The translations under genes and the position numbers were made by a program. A stretch of DNA of 64,000 nucleotides from Alistipes sp. (GTDB taxonomy: Bacteria; Bacteroidota; Bacteroidia; Bacteroidales; Rikenellaceae), in contig JAFQHI010000009.1 in assembly GCA_017398045.1 (NCBI GenBank), positions 186,001 to 250,000 of the forward strand, read 5' to 3'. Positions 15,347 through 24,191 of the stretch are shown in pieces (the stretch's first letter is position 1; each line of letters opens with the position of its first letter). The notes below the pieces were generated by a model, which did not search any database, was not told the origin of the DNA, and saw only the letters and a list, made by a program, of their open reading frames with translations.

Positions 15347-16040
15347 ACCCCATAAAATCATCATCGCCATCGACGGCTACTCGTCGTGTGGCAAGAGTAC
15401 CTTCGCCAAGGCCATTGCCGCCCGCCTGGGCTATATCTTTATCGACACGGGTGCGATGTATCGCGCCGTCACGCTCTACGCGCTCGAACACGGAGCCATC
15501 CGCTCGGGCATCGTCGATGAGGAGGAGGTGGTACGCCTGCTGAAGGAGATTCAGATTACCTTCCGCTTCAACCCCGAGCGCGGCGCAAGCGACATCTATG
15601 TCAATGGAGACCGTGTCGAGGGCAAGATTCGCACCATCGAGGTTTCGAACTGCGTAAGTGCCGTGAGTGCCATTGCCGAGGTGCGCGAGATGCTCGTTCG
15701 GATGCAGCAGGAGATGGGCCGCCGGAAGGGCGTAGTGATGGATGGCCGCGACATCGGTACGGTCGTATTCCCCGATGCCGAGCTGAAGATTTTCATGACC
15801 GCCGACCCGAAGGTACGCGCACAACGTCGTTACGACGAGCTGACGGCCAAGGGCGACAAGGTCTCCTTGGAGGAGATTGAGCAGAATGTCCGCGACCGCG
15901 ACTATCAGGATATGCACCGCGCCATCTCGCCCCTGCGTCAGGCCGAGGATGCCATCGTGCTGGACAACTCGCAGATGACCGTCGAGGAGCAGATGACCTG
16001 GGTCATGGAGCAGATTGAGCAGCGCACAGTGACTATCTAA
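15336..16040 (+). CDS. cmk: Cytidylate kinase
   Basis: Phosphorylates CMP and dCMP. The 234-residue protein has the P-loop GYSSCGKSTFAKAI, FIDTGAMYRAVTL, and DGRDIGTVVFPDAELKIFMTA with the typical CMP-binding Arg/Asp. The ATG at 15336 lies inside the end of the exporter gene; upstream in-frame starts would extend the overlap and add membrane-like residues, so I rejected them. Confidence 0.96.
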   Translation: MSTKPHKIIIAIDGYSSCGKSTFAKAIAARLGYIFIDTGAMYRAVTLYALEHGAIRSGIVDEEEVVRLLKEIQITFRFNPERGASDIYVNGDRVEGKIRTIEVSNCVSAVSAIAEVREMLVRMQQEMGRRKGVVMDGRDIGTVVFPDAELKIFMTADPKVRAQRRYDELTAKGDKVSLEEIEQNVRDRDYQDMHRAISPLRQAEDAIVLDNSQMTVEEQMTWVMEQIEQRTVTI

Positions 16041-16115
16041 TCATCTGCCCTTTGCTAAAGCCGAGTTCTGTGAGTGATTTGCGCTCCGAGTTTTACTTAA
16101 CGATAACCCCGAACA

Positions 16116-17321
16116 ATGATGAAGAACTTCAAAAAACTCTTGTTGGCAGGCTTGCTTCTCTTGGTATGTACCGCTTGTGACGCCCCGGAGTACTACGAAT
16201 ATCAGTGTAAGGTCTATGATCCGAGTGGTCGGGTAGCAGTCTACAATCAATCGCAGAACTTCATCTTTGCCGTACCCTCACGCAGCGAGTGCCGACAGAT
16301 CGAGGTTGGAGGTAACCGTTTTATCGAGGTGCGTTTTTCGGACGGTCGCGAGGGCTATGTCGAGGCGCACCAGCTCTACCGCACCGAGGGTAAATCGTTC
16401 CCCGAGAATCTAAAAAATAGCGACAACAAGGCGGGAAAATCAATCGGCCTTGCGGTGGCTCAAATGATTGATTCCGACCTACACTATAAGCTCCTCCAAC
16501 CAGCGTGGCGTTATTCGATAATGGCGGCACTCGCGCTGACTCTACTCCTTACCTTAGTCTTCTATGGGACTAAAAACCGCTGGGGAGTCCTCCTTTCGGG
16601 TGCTGTGGCGATGGTGATGGAGGTGTTGTGCATCTTGTCGTGGTGCGGTGTTCAGCCCGTGGTAGATGTCGAGTTGCTTGATTTTCTCAGAACCCATATC
16701 TTCCTGATCGACCTTTTAATTTGGGTTGCTGTAGTCATCATGGGGCTGATGTACTATGCGGCTCTGATTGTGGGTGTGGTTGCCATCCCGCTTATGATTG
16801 GACTCACGCTTGCTCCATCGCAGAAGCTACGCTACCTGCACATAGCAAGCGGAGTGGTGGTAGTACTCGGATTCCTTCTGATGTGGTGGAGTGGCTTTGA
16901 ATCCCCGGCTACAGCCGAGTCGATGTTCATTGCTTTGGGCATTGCCTTTGCAATTACCGTGGTAGGTGTTGTGCAGGGGCTTGCGTCCGGCAATTTTGCC
17001 AATCTGTTCAGCCTCCTGCTTCCTGTACTCTATCTTGTGGCGATGGTCGCTGCATTCAGTTTGCTGGGTGTCTTCTTGTCCTTGTTGGGTATTGTGTTGA
17101 TAATCCTTCTGATCGAGGGCTTTATGGGCGTATCTCCCGGGGCTGGTGGTGGCAGCCGTAACGGTGGTGGCTCGTCGGGTGGCTCCGATAGTGGAGTCGA
17201 TTGGCGCACAAACGATGAATATGGCTCGCAGATTAACCTGCGTAGCCGTGGTGGTGGCTACGCCGATGATCAATATGGTGGGCAGTGGCGCAGAGATGGT
17301 GGCTCTTGGCATAGAGATTAA
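16116..17321 (+). CDS. Unrecognised lipobox protein with SH3-like domain, multiple membrane helices and Gly-rich tail
   Basis: A 401-residue protein I cannot assign. It begins with a lipoprotein-type signal (LLLVCTAC, Cys21), then a small extracytoplasmic SH3b-like region (about 32-90: VYDPSGRVAVYNQ ... RFSDGREGYVEAHQLY). About eight hydrophobic segments follow (roughly 130-325), and a Gly/Ser/Arg-rich tail (GAGGGSRNGGGSSGGSD ... GGYADDQYGGQWRRDGG). Lipobox plus polytopic membrane body is an unusual pairing. Codon use is less GC-rich than its neighbours. It stands between cmk and ispH without clear functional link. Confidence 0.65.
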   Translation: MMKNFKKLLLAGLLLLVCTACDAPEYYEYQCKVYDPSGRVAVYNQSQNFIFAVPSRSECRQIEVGGNRFIEVRFSDGREGYVEAHQLYRTEGKSFPENLKNSDNKAGKSIGLAVAQMIDSDLHYKLLQPAWRYSIMAALALTLLLTLVFYGTKNRWGVLLSGAVAMVMEVLCILSWCGVQPVVDVELLDFLRTHIFLIDLLIWVAVVIMGLMYYAALIVGVVAIPLMIGLTLAPSQKLRYLHIASGVVVVLGFLLMWWSGFESPATAESMFIALGIAFAITVVGVVQGLASGNFANLFSLLLPVLYLVAMVAAFSLLGVFLSLLGIVLIILLIEGFMGVSPGAGGGSRNGGGSSGGSDSGVDWRTNDEYGSQINLRSRGGGYADDQYGGQWRRDGGSWHRD

Positions 17322-17342
17322 TCAAATATTGAAAGTTGACGG

Positions 17343-18212
17343 ATGCAGATCGAGATCGACGATAAATCGGGTTTTTGCTTTGGCGTAGTTCGCGCCATCA
17401 CCGAGGCCGAGAAGGCCTTGGAACGGGGTGGCACGGTCTATTCGCTGGGCGATATTGTCCACAATCGGATGGAGGTGCAACGCCTCGAGGAGTTGGGACT
17501 GCGGACCATCACGCATGCCGATATGGAGCAGCTGGGTGGTGCGCGTCTCTTTATCCGCGCCCACGGAGAACCTCCGACCACCTACACCAAGGCCCGCTCG
17601 TTGGATATCGAGCTGATTGACGCCACCTGTCCGGTGGTGGCACGCCTGCAACGCCGTGTTGTGGAGGCCTACGAAGAGATGGCTCCGCTAGGCGGCCAGG
17701 TGGTGATTCTGGGCAAACGGGGCCATGCCGAGGTGGTAGGCCTTACGGGGCAGGTCGAGGACCGCGCCATCGTCATCGAAAACGAGGCCGATTTGGAGCA
17801 GATTGACTTCTCGCGCCCGATTTACCTCCTCTCGCAAACGACCCAATCCATCGCCCTGTTCAACCGATTGGGCGAGGAGATGATGCGCCGCGCCAAGCAC
17901 CCCGAGCAGGTGAAAATCGTCGATACGATTTGCCGCCAGGTCTCGGGACGCGAGCAACACCTCATGGAGTTTGCCGCCCGCTTCGATGTGGTGATTTTTG
18001 TCTGCGGACGCAAATCTTCCAACGGCAAAGTCCTCTACGAGGTGTGCCGACGAGCCAACCCCCGCACCTACAACATCGAGGAGGCCCGCGAGTTGGACCC
18101 CGCCTGGATGGAAGGGGCGCAATCGGTCGGCATCTGCGGAGCCACCTCCACCCCCAAATGGCTGATGGAGGAGGTTGCCGAAGCGATTCAAAATTCAAAA
18201 TTTAGAATTTAG
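17343..18212 (+). CDS. ispH: 4-hydroxy-3-methylbut-2-enyl diphosphate reductase
   Basis: Last enzyme of the MEP isoprenoid pathway, a [4Fe-4S] protein making IPP and DMAPP. The cluster ligands are Cys12 (SGFCFGV), Cys96 (DATCPVV) and Cys197 (DTICRQ), the same numbering as in E. coli. GDIVHNRMEV, QTTQS and STPKWLMEEV are also present. The 289-residue length is normal, but the last residues (NSKFRI) are encoded by the AT-rich repeat block of element 4. Confidence 0.97.
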   Translation: MQIEIDDKSGFCFGVVRAITEAEKALERGGTVYSLGDIVHNRMEVQRLEELGLRTITHADMEQLGGARLFIRAHGEPPTTYTKARSLDIELIDATCPVVARLQRRVVEAYEEMAPLGGQVVILGKRGHAEVVGLTGQVEDRAIVIENEADLEQIDFSRPIYLLSQTTQSIALFNRLGEEMMRRAKHPEQVKIVDTICRQVSGREQHLMEFAARFDVVIFVCGRKSSNGKVLYEVCRRANPRTYNIEEARELDPAWMEGAQSVGICGATSTPKWLMEEVAEAIQNSKFRI

Positions 18213-18333
18213 AATTCAAAATTAAGAATTAAGAATTAAGAATGGAGGGGTAGGAAGCCTCGTTAATTTCGTTAATTTCGTTAATTTCGTTAATTTCGTT
18301 AATTTCGTTAATATCTTTAATCTCGTTAATATC
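18186..18333. repeat. Composite intergenic repeat element 4 (AT-rich block and eight 9-bp units)
   Basis: An AT-rich block of AATTCAAAATTTAGAATT type (18186-18243) overlaps the end of ispH. It is followed by eight 9-bp units in register at 18262-18333: five perfect GTTAATTTC, then GTTAATATC, TTTAATCTC and GTTAATATC. The array ends 12 nt before the next ATG. Confidence 0.9.
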
Positions 18334-18345
18334 ATTTCCGAAATC

Positions 18346-18825
18346 ATGAAATACCTGGTTCGTTCGCTGAAATATTTTGTCGCTTTATGCGTTCTATGTG
18401 TGGTACTGATGGGGCTGATGCTCCTGACCGGCACGTCGCAACTGACGGCCGAGGAGACCCTCTACCTGATGTTCCACTCCGACCGCTTCCTGCTGCTCGG
18501 CATCGCGATTGTCGTATTGGCCGCCACCTACCCCCGCTTCGGCTTTATCCGTAAGCGTGTGGAGGGTGACATGGAGCAACATCGCACGCAAATCGAGAAT
18601 GCCTTCCGCGGAGCCGGATTCCGCCTCGTAAAGGAGGAGGATGGCGTGCTTTACTTCCGTGGCGACGGCTTTTTCAAACGCCTCACGCTCCTCTTCGAGG
18701 ACGAAATTTGCGTGTCGCAATACGGGCAGTGGATTGAGTTGGAGGGTATCCGACGCGGTGTCGTGCGGGCATGGTATCTGCTCGATTCGTACCTTGAAAT
18801 GGTCAAACGAGATGAGAAAAAGTAG
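18346..18825 (+). CDS. Hypothetical protein with two membrane helices
   Basis: A 159-residue protein, family not recognised. Two N-terminal membrane segments (YFVALCVLCVVLMGLMLL and FLLLGIAIVVLAATY) are followed by a basic stretch and a mixed alpha/beta soluble domain (AFRGAGFRLVKEEDGVLYFR ... ICVSQYGQWIELEGI). The gene overlaps the protease gene by 14 nt, so coupling is likely. The 9-bp tandem array lies where its translation initiation region should be. Confidence 0.65.
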   Translation: MKYLVRSLKYFVALCVLCVVLMGLMLLTGTSQLTAEETLYLMFHSDRFLLLGIAIVVLAATYPRFGFIRKRVEGDMEQHRTQIENAFRGAGFRLVKEEDGVLYFRGDGFFKRLTLLFEDEICVSQYGQWIELEGIRRGVVRAWYLLDSYLEMVKRDEKK

Positions 18826-20470
18826 CTACAACTATCTGGGTGCAGCGGCTGCGCTGATGCTCTTGGCCGGTGGCTTTATCTACGGCCACAAGGAGGATTT
18901 CGGCTTGGGTCGCAACATGGAGCTGGCGGTCAATATGATGCGCGAGCTTTCGCTCAACTATGTCGATTCGGTCGATACGGACAAACTCATGGAGGGAGCG
19001 GCTGCCGGTATGGTGCGCAACCTCGACCCCTACACGGAATTCATCCCCGAAAAGGAGGTCTCGGAGTTCGAAATGCTCACCACGGGCAAATATGGCGGTA
19101 TCGGTTCGCTGATTCGCCAGAAGGGCGATTACGTCATCATCGCCCAACCCTACGAGGGGTCGCCGGCCGACAAGGCAGGGTTGAAAATCGGTGACCGCAT
19201 CCTCTCCATCGGCAACGACTCGGCCAAGGGGTTCACCACCGAGCAGGTCTCCGCACGCCTTAAGGGCGAGCCGAACACGGCCGTACAGCTCACCATCGAG
19301 CGATTGGACGGCACGAAACACGAGCTGCAAATCATGCGCGAAAGAATCACCATTCCGGCCATCTCCTACTCGGGCTGGGTGGCCGATGGGGTGGGTTACA
19401 TCCGCCACGACGACTTCACGGACAGCTGTGCAACCGAGCTGCGTGCCGCGATTGAAAAACTCAAAAAGGAGGGCGAACTGCACTCCCTCATCCTCGACTA
19501 CCGTGGCAATGGCGGCGGCTTCATGCAGGAGGCCGTGAAGATTGTTTCGCTCTTCACGCCGCGTGGCACGGAGGTCGTCCGCACGAAGGGTCGCAACGAG
19601 GAGAAGAGCTACAAGACCACCACCGACCCGGTCTATCCCGACTTAAGGTTGGTACTGCTCGTCAATGGCGGCTCGGCCTCCGCATCGGAGATTGTGGCCG
19701 GCTCGTTGCAGGATTTGGACCGTGCCGTCCTGGTAGGTCAGCGCACGCTGGGCAAAGGGTTGGTGCAGACCACCCTGCCGCTCGGCTACAACGCCATGCT
19801 GAAACTCACCACGGCAAAATACTACATCCCCTCGGGACGTTGCATCCAGGAGGTGGATTACTCGCAGTCGCAGCAGGGCGAGGTGCATAACATCCCCGAC
19901 TCGCTGATTCGCGAATACACCACCCGTGGCGGTCGCAAGGTCTATGACGGTGGCGGCATCATGCCCGACGTGAAGCTCGAACCGCAATACATCAGCCGCT
20001 TTGCCGCCACGCTCTATGGTCTGGGATTCATCGACGACTTTGGCGATGACTACATTCGTCGCAACGGCTATCAACCAATCGACAGCAAGAGTTTCCGCAT
20101 CACGGATCAGGATTTCGAGGATTTTGTCCGCTTCATGGAGGGCAAAGAGGTCCCCTACGAATCGGAGACCCGTCAGGCGTTGGAGCTGATTAAGCGGGCG
20201 GCCAAAAACGACCGTTTCACCGCCATCGAGCAGCAAATCGAGCAAATCGAGGCCGAGCTGAAGGATGACACGAAGACCAACCTCGAGACCTACCGCGAGG
20301 AGGTGAGCGATGCCCTCACCAGCGATTTGGTATTGCGCCACGCCTACCAGCGCGGTGTGACCGAAAATTCGTTGCAGAAGGACCGCGAGCTGAAACGCGC
20401 CCTCGAACTGCTGGCCGACACGACCGAATATGACCGCATCCTCCGCGAACAGGATACGGCCCGTAAATAG
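18812..20470 (+). CDS. C-terminal processing peptidase, S41 family
   Basis: A 552-residue exported serine protease of the CtpA/Prc type. Signal anchor NYLGAAAALMLLAGGFIYG, then a helical S41 N-terminal region, a PDZ domain (about 85-165: YGGIGSLIRQKGDYVIIAQP ... GLKIGDRILSIGN), and the catalytic core with the Ser in NGGSASASEIVAG (about 289) and Lys in RTLGKGLVQ (about 315). It trims C-termini of envelope proteins. A C-terminal extension of about 150 residues follows, which many Bacteroidetes homologues have. I chose the ATG at 18812 because upstream sequence is the overlapping gene. Confidence 0.92.
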   Translation: MRKSSYNYLGAAAALMLLAGGFIYGHKEDFGLGRNMELAVNMMRELSLNYVDSVDTDKLMEGAAAGMVRNLDPYTEFIPEKEVSEFEMLTTGKYGGIGSLIRQKGDYVIIAQPYEGSPADKAGLKIGDRILSIGNDSAKGFTTEQVSARLKGEPNTAVQLTIERLDGTKHELQIMRERITIPAISYSGWVADGVGYIRHDDFTDSCATELRAAIEKLKKEGELHSLILDYRGNGGGFMQEAVKIVSLFTPRGTEVVRTKGRNEEKSYKTTTDPVYPDLRLVLLVNGGSASASEIVAGSLQDLDRAVLVGQRTLGKGLVQTTLPLGYNAMLKLTTAKYYIPSGRCIQEVDYSQSQQGEVHNIPDSLIREYTTRGGRKVYDGGGIMPDVKLEPQYISRFAATLYGLGFIDDFGDDYIRRNGYQPIDSKSFRITDQDFEDFVRFMEGKEVPYESETRQALELIKRAAKNDRFTAIEQQIEQIEAELKDDTKTNLETYREEVSDALTSDLVLRHAYQRGVTENSLQKDRELKRALELLADTTEYDRILREQDTARK

Positions 20471-20505
20471 CCCCCGAAACTCCACTCGAAAAACACCAAA
20501 AAAAG

Positions 20506-21687
20506 ATGAAACTTCGTAAATGGCTCTCGTTTCGTAACCGCGTCGTACTGATTGTGGTGGGTGTCTTGTTGGGTGGTATATCGCTCCTCTATACGAACGA
20601 CATGGCGCGTCGTCTGAAGGAGAAGGAGCAACACGATGTGGCTCTCTGGGCCCACGCCATGGAGCGATTGAACCGCGATGTGTTGAGTGGTACGATTATG
20701 GTGCAGGACCCGTTGGTCGATGACCTGATTTCGAGCAACAACAACATCCCCTTCATCATCACGAACGAGAACCTGGAGGTCATCTCTTCGCACCTGATAC
20801 CCGAGGAGATTATCGACCACCCGGACCGCCTGCGCCGTCAAATCGACAAATTCACCGAGGAGAACACCCCGCGTCAGGTACGTTTCAGCTGGACGAACCG
20901 CCACTACCACATCATCTTTTACGGCAAATCGGCCCTGCTGAAGAGCCTCTACTACTACCCCTACGTGCAGATTACGGTCATCGCCGTCTTTATCCTGATG
21001 GCCTTCATCGCCTTCCGCTCCTCGAAGCTCGACGAGCAGAACCGCGTCTGGATTGGTCTTGCCAAGGAGACGGCCCACCAGCTTGGTACGCCCACCTCAT
21101 CGCTCCTGGGTTGGATTGAGTATCTGCGCCAGCAGGATATCGACCAGACAGCCGTCGAGGAGATGAACAAGGACCTCGCCCACCTGATGAAGATTGTGGA
21201 CCGCTTCTCGAAAATCGGCTCCGAAACCCCGCTCACACCGGCCAACATCAACGAGGTGGTAGGCGGCTCGGTGATGTATTTCCGCAAGCGTATTCCGCGC
21301 AACGTGACCCTCGACTACAACGGCCTGGCCATCGCTCCCGTACAGGCGGCCATCAACACGGCCCTCTTCGAGTGGGTGGTGGAGAATCTGATGAAAAACG
21401 CCCTCGATGCATTGCAGGGCCATGGCGCGATTTCGGTCAGCATCCACTCGGACGAAAAGCACGTCACGGTCGATGTCAAGGATACGGGCAAGGGCATCGC
21501 CAAAGGCAATTGGAATCGCATCTTCGAGCCGGGCTTTACGACCAAGACACGCGGCTGGGGCCTCGGATTGTCGCTCTCGCGTCGCATCATCGAGGAGTAC
21601 CACGCCGGCAAAATCTTTGTGGCCGAGTCCGAGTTGGGCAAAGGCACCACCTTCCGTATCATCCTCAAACGCTCATTTGAAGGATGA
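20506..21687 (+). CDS. Membrane sensor histidine kinase
   Basis: A 393-residue kinase: N-terminal helix (VVLIVVGVLLGGISLLY), a periplasmic sensor region of about 130 residues, a second helix (VIAVFILMAFIAF), then a dimerisation helix with the phospho-acceptor His191 in KETAHQLGTPTSS and a HATPase domain (N box NALDAL, G1 DTGKGI, G2 WGLGLSLSRRI). The H-box reads AHQLGTP rather than the common SHELRTP, as in a Bacteroidetes subgroup. No response regulator is adjacent, so the partner is unknown. It overlaps the next gene by 4 nt. Confidence 0.88.
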   Translation: MKLRKWLSFRNRVVLIVVGVLLGGISLLYTNDMARRLKEKEQHDVALWAHAMERLNRDVLSGTIMVQDPLVDDLISSNNNIPFIITNENLEVISSHLIPEEIIDHPDRLRRQIDKFTEENTPRQVRFSWTNRHYHIIFYGKSALLKSLYYYPYVQITVIAVFILMAFIAFRSSKLDEQNRVWIGLAKETAHQLGTPTSSLLGWIEYLRQQDIDQTAVEEMNKDLAHLMKIVDRFSKIGSETPLTPANINEVVGGSVMYFRKRIPRNVTLDYNGLAIAPVQAAINTALFEWVVENLMKNALDALQGHGAISVSIHSDEKHVTVDVKDTGKGIAKGNWNRIFEPGFTTKTRGWGLGLSLSRRIIEEYHAGKIFVAESELGKGTTFRIILKRSFEG

Positions 21688-22658
21688 GCCACCTGATTCC
21701 ATACCGCATCGAAAAGCCTTTGGCCACGCAGCCCAAGGCTGAAGCATCACCTCCCGCCACGAGCGACTCGCTTGCGGTGGATTCGCTCACGACGGATACT
21801 CTCGCGGTGGATTCACTTGCGATGGATTCGTTGCAACTCGTTGAGCCGACCCCCGCATCGCCTGCACACATCTTCTGGAGCGACCTCAACGCCACGGAGC
21901 AACCCTCGACGCGCTATCGTGAGGTCAGCCCCGAGGAGCTGTTCGGCACGGAGTCGGTACAGGCCGAGATGCCCTTTTTGGAGCCACGCCACACCTCACC
22001 CATTGCCACCGGTCCGTTTGGTCTGCTGACGCTGGCCATCCTCCTGTTCTACTGCCTGATGCTCTACCAGCACCTGGGCGATGCCACGCTGCTCATCAGC
22101 CGTGTGACACGCGAACGCGCCACCGGAGAGCGACTCTCCGAAGATGCGAATGGTGGTTACAGCCACTTCCTGACCCTCACGACCACCCTCGGGTTGTTGT
22201 TGCTCGGTGTGGTGACGATGCGCCTCACCGCCCCCATGTTACACCTTACGCCACTCGCCGCCTGGCCCGAAACGGGAGCCTTCATCGGTGCGTTGGGCGT
22301 GGCTGTCGCCTTGTGTGGCGTAACGCTCTACCAGCTCATCGTCTGTGCCGTGGCGGGTCGCATCACCTATACACAGCACCTTTTCGAGCAGCTCTTCCTC
22401 CTCAAACGCACCTTTTTTGCCCTCCTTACCCTCATAGCCACCCCCTTTACTCTGCTGTGGCTGCTCACCCCTGCCGATACGGGTACTATTTGGTTTTGGG
22501 TGATAATCATCGAGTTGGTTCTATCCCTTATTCTCTACCTGCAAGAGACCCTTTCGCTCTTTATTTCAAAAAAAATTTCAATTTTGCATTGGTTTTTGTA
22601 CCTTTGCGGCGTGGAAATCTTCCCCCTCTCCCTTTTGATACTGTGGGTTGTAAGATAA
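21684..22658 (+). CDS. DUF4271 membrane protein
   Basis: A 324-residue protein. The N-terminal 120 residues are hydrophilic and include a DSLAV-type repeat (about residues 28-52: SLAVDSLTTDTLAVDSL). Membrane helices follow (LLTLAILLFYCLMLYQ, TLGLLLLGVVTM, and five more). DUF4271 proteins in Bacteroidetes usually sit beside a hemD-like gene, as here. Function is unknown. The ATG overlaps the kinase stop (ATGA). Confidence 0.8.
   Translation: MSHLIPYRIEKPLATQPKAEASPPATSDSLAVDSLTTDTLAVDSLAMDSLQLVEPTPASPAHIFWSDLNATEQPSTRYREVSPEELFGTESVQAEMPFLEPRHTSPIATGPFGLLTLAILLFYCLMLYQHLGDATLLISRVTRERATGERLSEDANGGYSHFLTLTTTLGLLLLGVVTMRLTAPMLHLTPLAAWPETGAFIGALGVAVALCGVTLYQLIVCAVAGRITYTQHLFEQLFLLKRTFFALLTLIATPFTLLWLLTPADTGTIWFWVIIIELVLSLILYLQETLSLFISKKISILHWFLYLCGVEIFPLSLLILWVVR
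22599..22606 (+). promoter_or_regulatory. Possible internal -7 box for the hemD-like gene
   Basis: TACCTTTG lies in an AT-rich patch near the end of the DUF4271 gene, 87 nt before the GTG start of the next gene. No -33 at proper spacing, so weak. Confidence 0.25.
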
Positions 22659-22693
22659 TCCGCCTAATTGATAGCAAATAAAGATTCGAAAAC

Positions 22694-23554
22694 GTGAAGA
22701 GAATATTGGTCTCGCAGCCGAAACCGGCCGTTCCTGAAAAGTCGCCCTTTAACGAAGTCGCTCAAAAACACCGAGTTGAAATAGGCTACAAGCCCTTTAT
22801 CCGAGTCGTAGGTGTCAGTCTGAAGGAGTTCCGCTCCCAGCGCATCGAAATCCTCGACCACACGGCCGTCATCTTCACTTCGCGCTCCACCGTCGATAGC
22901 TTCTTTCACATCTGTGAGGAGGCCCGTATCACCGTTCCCGAGACGATGAAATACATCTGCCAGACGGAGGCCGTAGCACTCTATCTGCAAAAATACATCG
23001 TCTATCGCAAGCGTAAGATTTCGTTTGCCGACGGGTCGTTCACCTCGCTTGTCGAGCAAATCGTCAAGCACAAGGAGGAGAAGTTCCTCCTCGCCCTGAG
23101 CGAACCGCACAAGCCCGAGCTGCCCGAGACGCTCAAGACCCTCAAGCTGTCGGTGGACCCCGTGATTCTTTCGCGCACGGTGGCTGCCGACCTCGACGAT
23201 GTGAATCTCTCGGAGATGGGTCTGCTGGCCCTCTATTCGCCCTCGGACGTAAAGGCCCTTGTCGAGAAATTCGGCACCGAGGGCCTGCCTCCGATTGCCG
23301 TCTTTGGTGCCGGCACGTTGCGTGCCGCTTTCGATGCCGGCCTCACGGTGGTAGCCAACGCCCCCACCCCCGAAGCCCCCTCGATGGTGAAGGCCATCGA
23401 CCTCTATCTGCAAAAGGTGGCCAAAGGCGAGGAGATTATCCCCGTCGAGCCGGTAGAGGATAGCCAAAAGGAGGAGTTCATCCGCACCCAACAGCACAAG
23501 CTGGCCAAGAAGAGCCGCACGCGCCGCGTCGCAGCGACGAGTGCCACGAAATAG
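22694..23554 (+). CDS. Uroporphyrinogen-III synthase family protein
   Basis: A 286-residue protein of the HemD fold: KRILVSQPKP, AVIFTSRSTVDSFF, LLALYSPSDVKALVEKF and AVFGAGTLRAAFDAG match the two-domain HemD pattern. In Bacteroidetes this branch sits with DUF4271, away from other heme genes, and the C-terminus carries a long basic tail (HKLAKKSRTRRVAATSATK) not needed for catalysis. Whether it makes uroporphyrinogen III is uncertain. The start is GTG at 22694. Confidence 0.8.
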   Translation: MKRILVSQPKPAVPEKSPFNEVAQKHRVEIGYKPFIRVVGVSLKEFRSQRIEILDHTAVIFTSRSTVDSFFHICEEARITVPETMKYICQTEAVALYLQKYIVYRKRKISFADGSFTSLVEQIVKHKEEKFLLALSEPHKPELPETLKTLKLSVDPVILSRTVAADLDDVNLSEMGLLALYSPSDVKALVEKFGTEGLPPIAVFGAGTLRAAFDAGLTVVANAPTPEAPSMVKAIDLYLQKVAKGEEIIPVEPVEDSQKEEFIRTQQHKLAKKSRTRRVAATSATK

Positions 23555-23579
23555 TCGCCGCTAAATCGACCCTACCGCC

Positions 23580-23951
23580 ATGCCCGACAGGAGGCTTTCC
23601 CGTTCCGAACGGCTCCGCACGCTGGGAGCCATCCGCCGTCTTTTCACGGAGGGCGAGTCGGGTTTTGTCTATCCCTTTCGCTATATGTGGTATGTGGAGA
23701 GCGACCTCGAGCCTTCGGTCGAGGTGCTGTTTTCTGTCCCCAAGAAGTACCACAAACGGGCCAACAAGCGCAACCTGCTACGTCGTCGCACGAAGGAGAG
23801 CTACCGCCTGCAAAAGGAGTTGCTGACGCTCCATGTCGGTAATCGCAACCTCGATTTGGCCCTTGTCTATTCGGCCCGCGAAGTGTTACCCTCGAAAAAA
23901 ATCAGCCATGCCCTCCGCCGGATTCTGGAGTCGATTGCTCAACAGTTGTAA
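23580..23951 (+). CDS. rnpA: Ribonuclease P protein component
   Basis: Protein subunit of RNase P, which matures tRNA 5' ends. The 123-residue basic protein has the family signature [18 protein letters not shown] and the N-terminal [20 protein letters not shown]. It overlaps yidD by 44 nt, the usual gene pairing, although rpmH and dnaA are not here. Confidence 0.95.
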   Translation: MPDRRLSRSERLRTLGAIRRLFTEGESGFVYPFRYMWYVESDLEPSVEVLFSVPKKYHKRANKRNLLRRRTKESYRLQKELLTLHVGNRNLDLALVYSAREVLPSKKISHALRRILESIAQQL

Positions 23952-24168
23952 GCGCATCTGCGCCTGGCCGCTCATCGTGCTGGTACGCTTCTACCAGCTC
24001 TGTATCTCCCCCCTCACACCCCCTTCGTGTCGTTACACACCCACCTGCTCGCAGTATGCGCTGGAGGCGTTACGCAAATATGGCCCGCTGAAAGGGGGTT
24101 GGCTTACGCTGAAACGATTGGCCCGTTGCCACCCCTGGGGCGGTAGCGGTTACGACCCTGTCCCCTAA
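23908..24168 (+). CDS. yidD: Membrane protein insertion efficiency factor YidD
   Basis: An 86-residue protein that aids YidC-dependent insertion. The core [38 protein letters not shown] is the family signature (Cys residues and YTPTCS), ending [14 protein letters not shown] took the ATG at 23908 inside rnpA; a slightly later start is possible. Confidence 0.92.
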   Translation: MPSAGFWSRLLNSCKRICAWPLIVLVRFYQLCISPLTPPSCRYTPTCSQYALEALRKYGPLKGGWLTLKRLARCHPWGGSGYDPVP

Positions 24169-24191
24169 CCCATACGGCTCCCCTTTTGACG

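Noticed and set aside
20506-22658. A complete two-component system at the histidine kinase
   Set aside because: The following gene is a DUF4271 membrane protein, and no receiver-domain gene is found within several kilobases.
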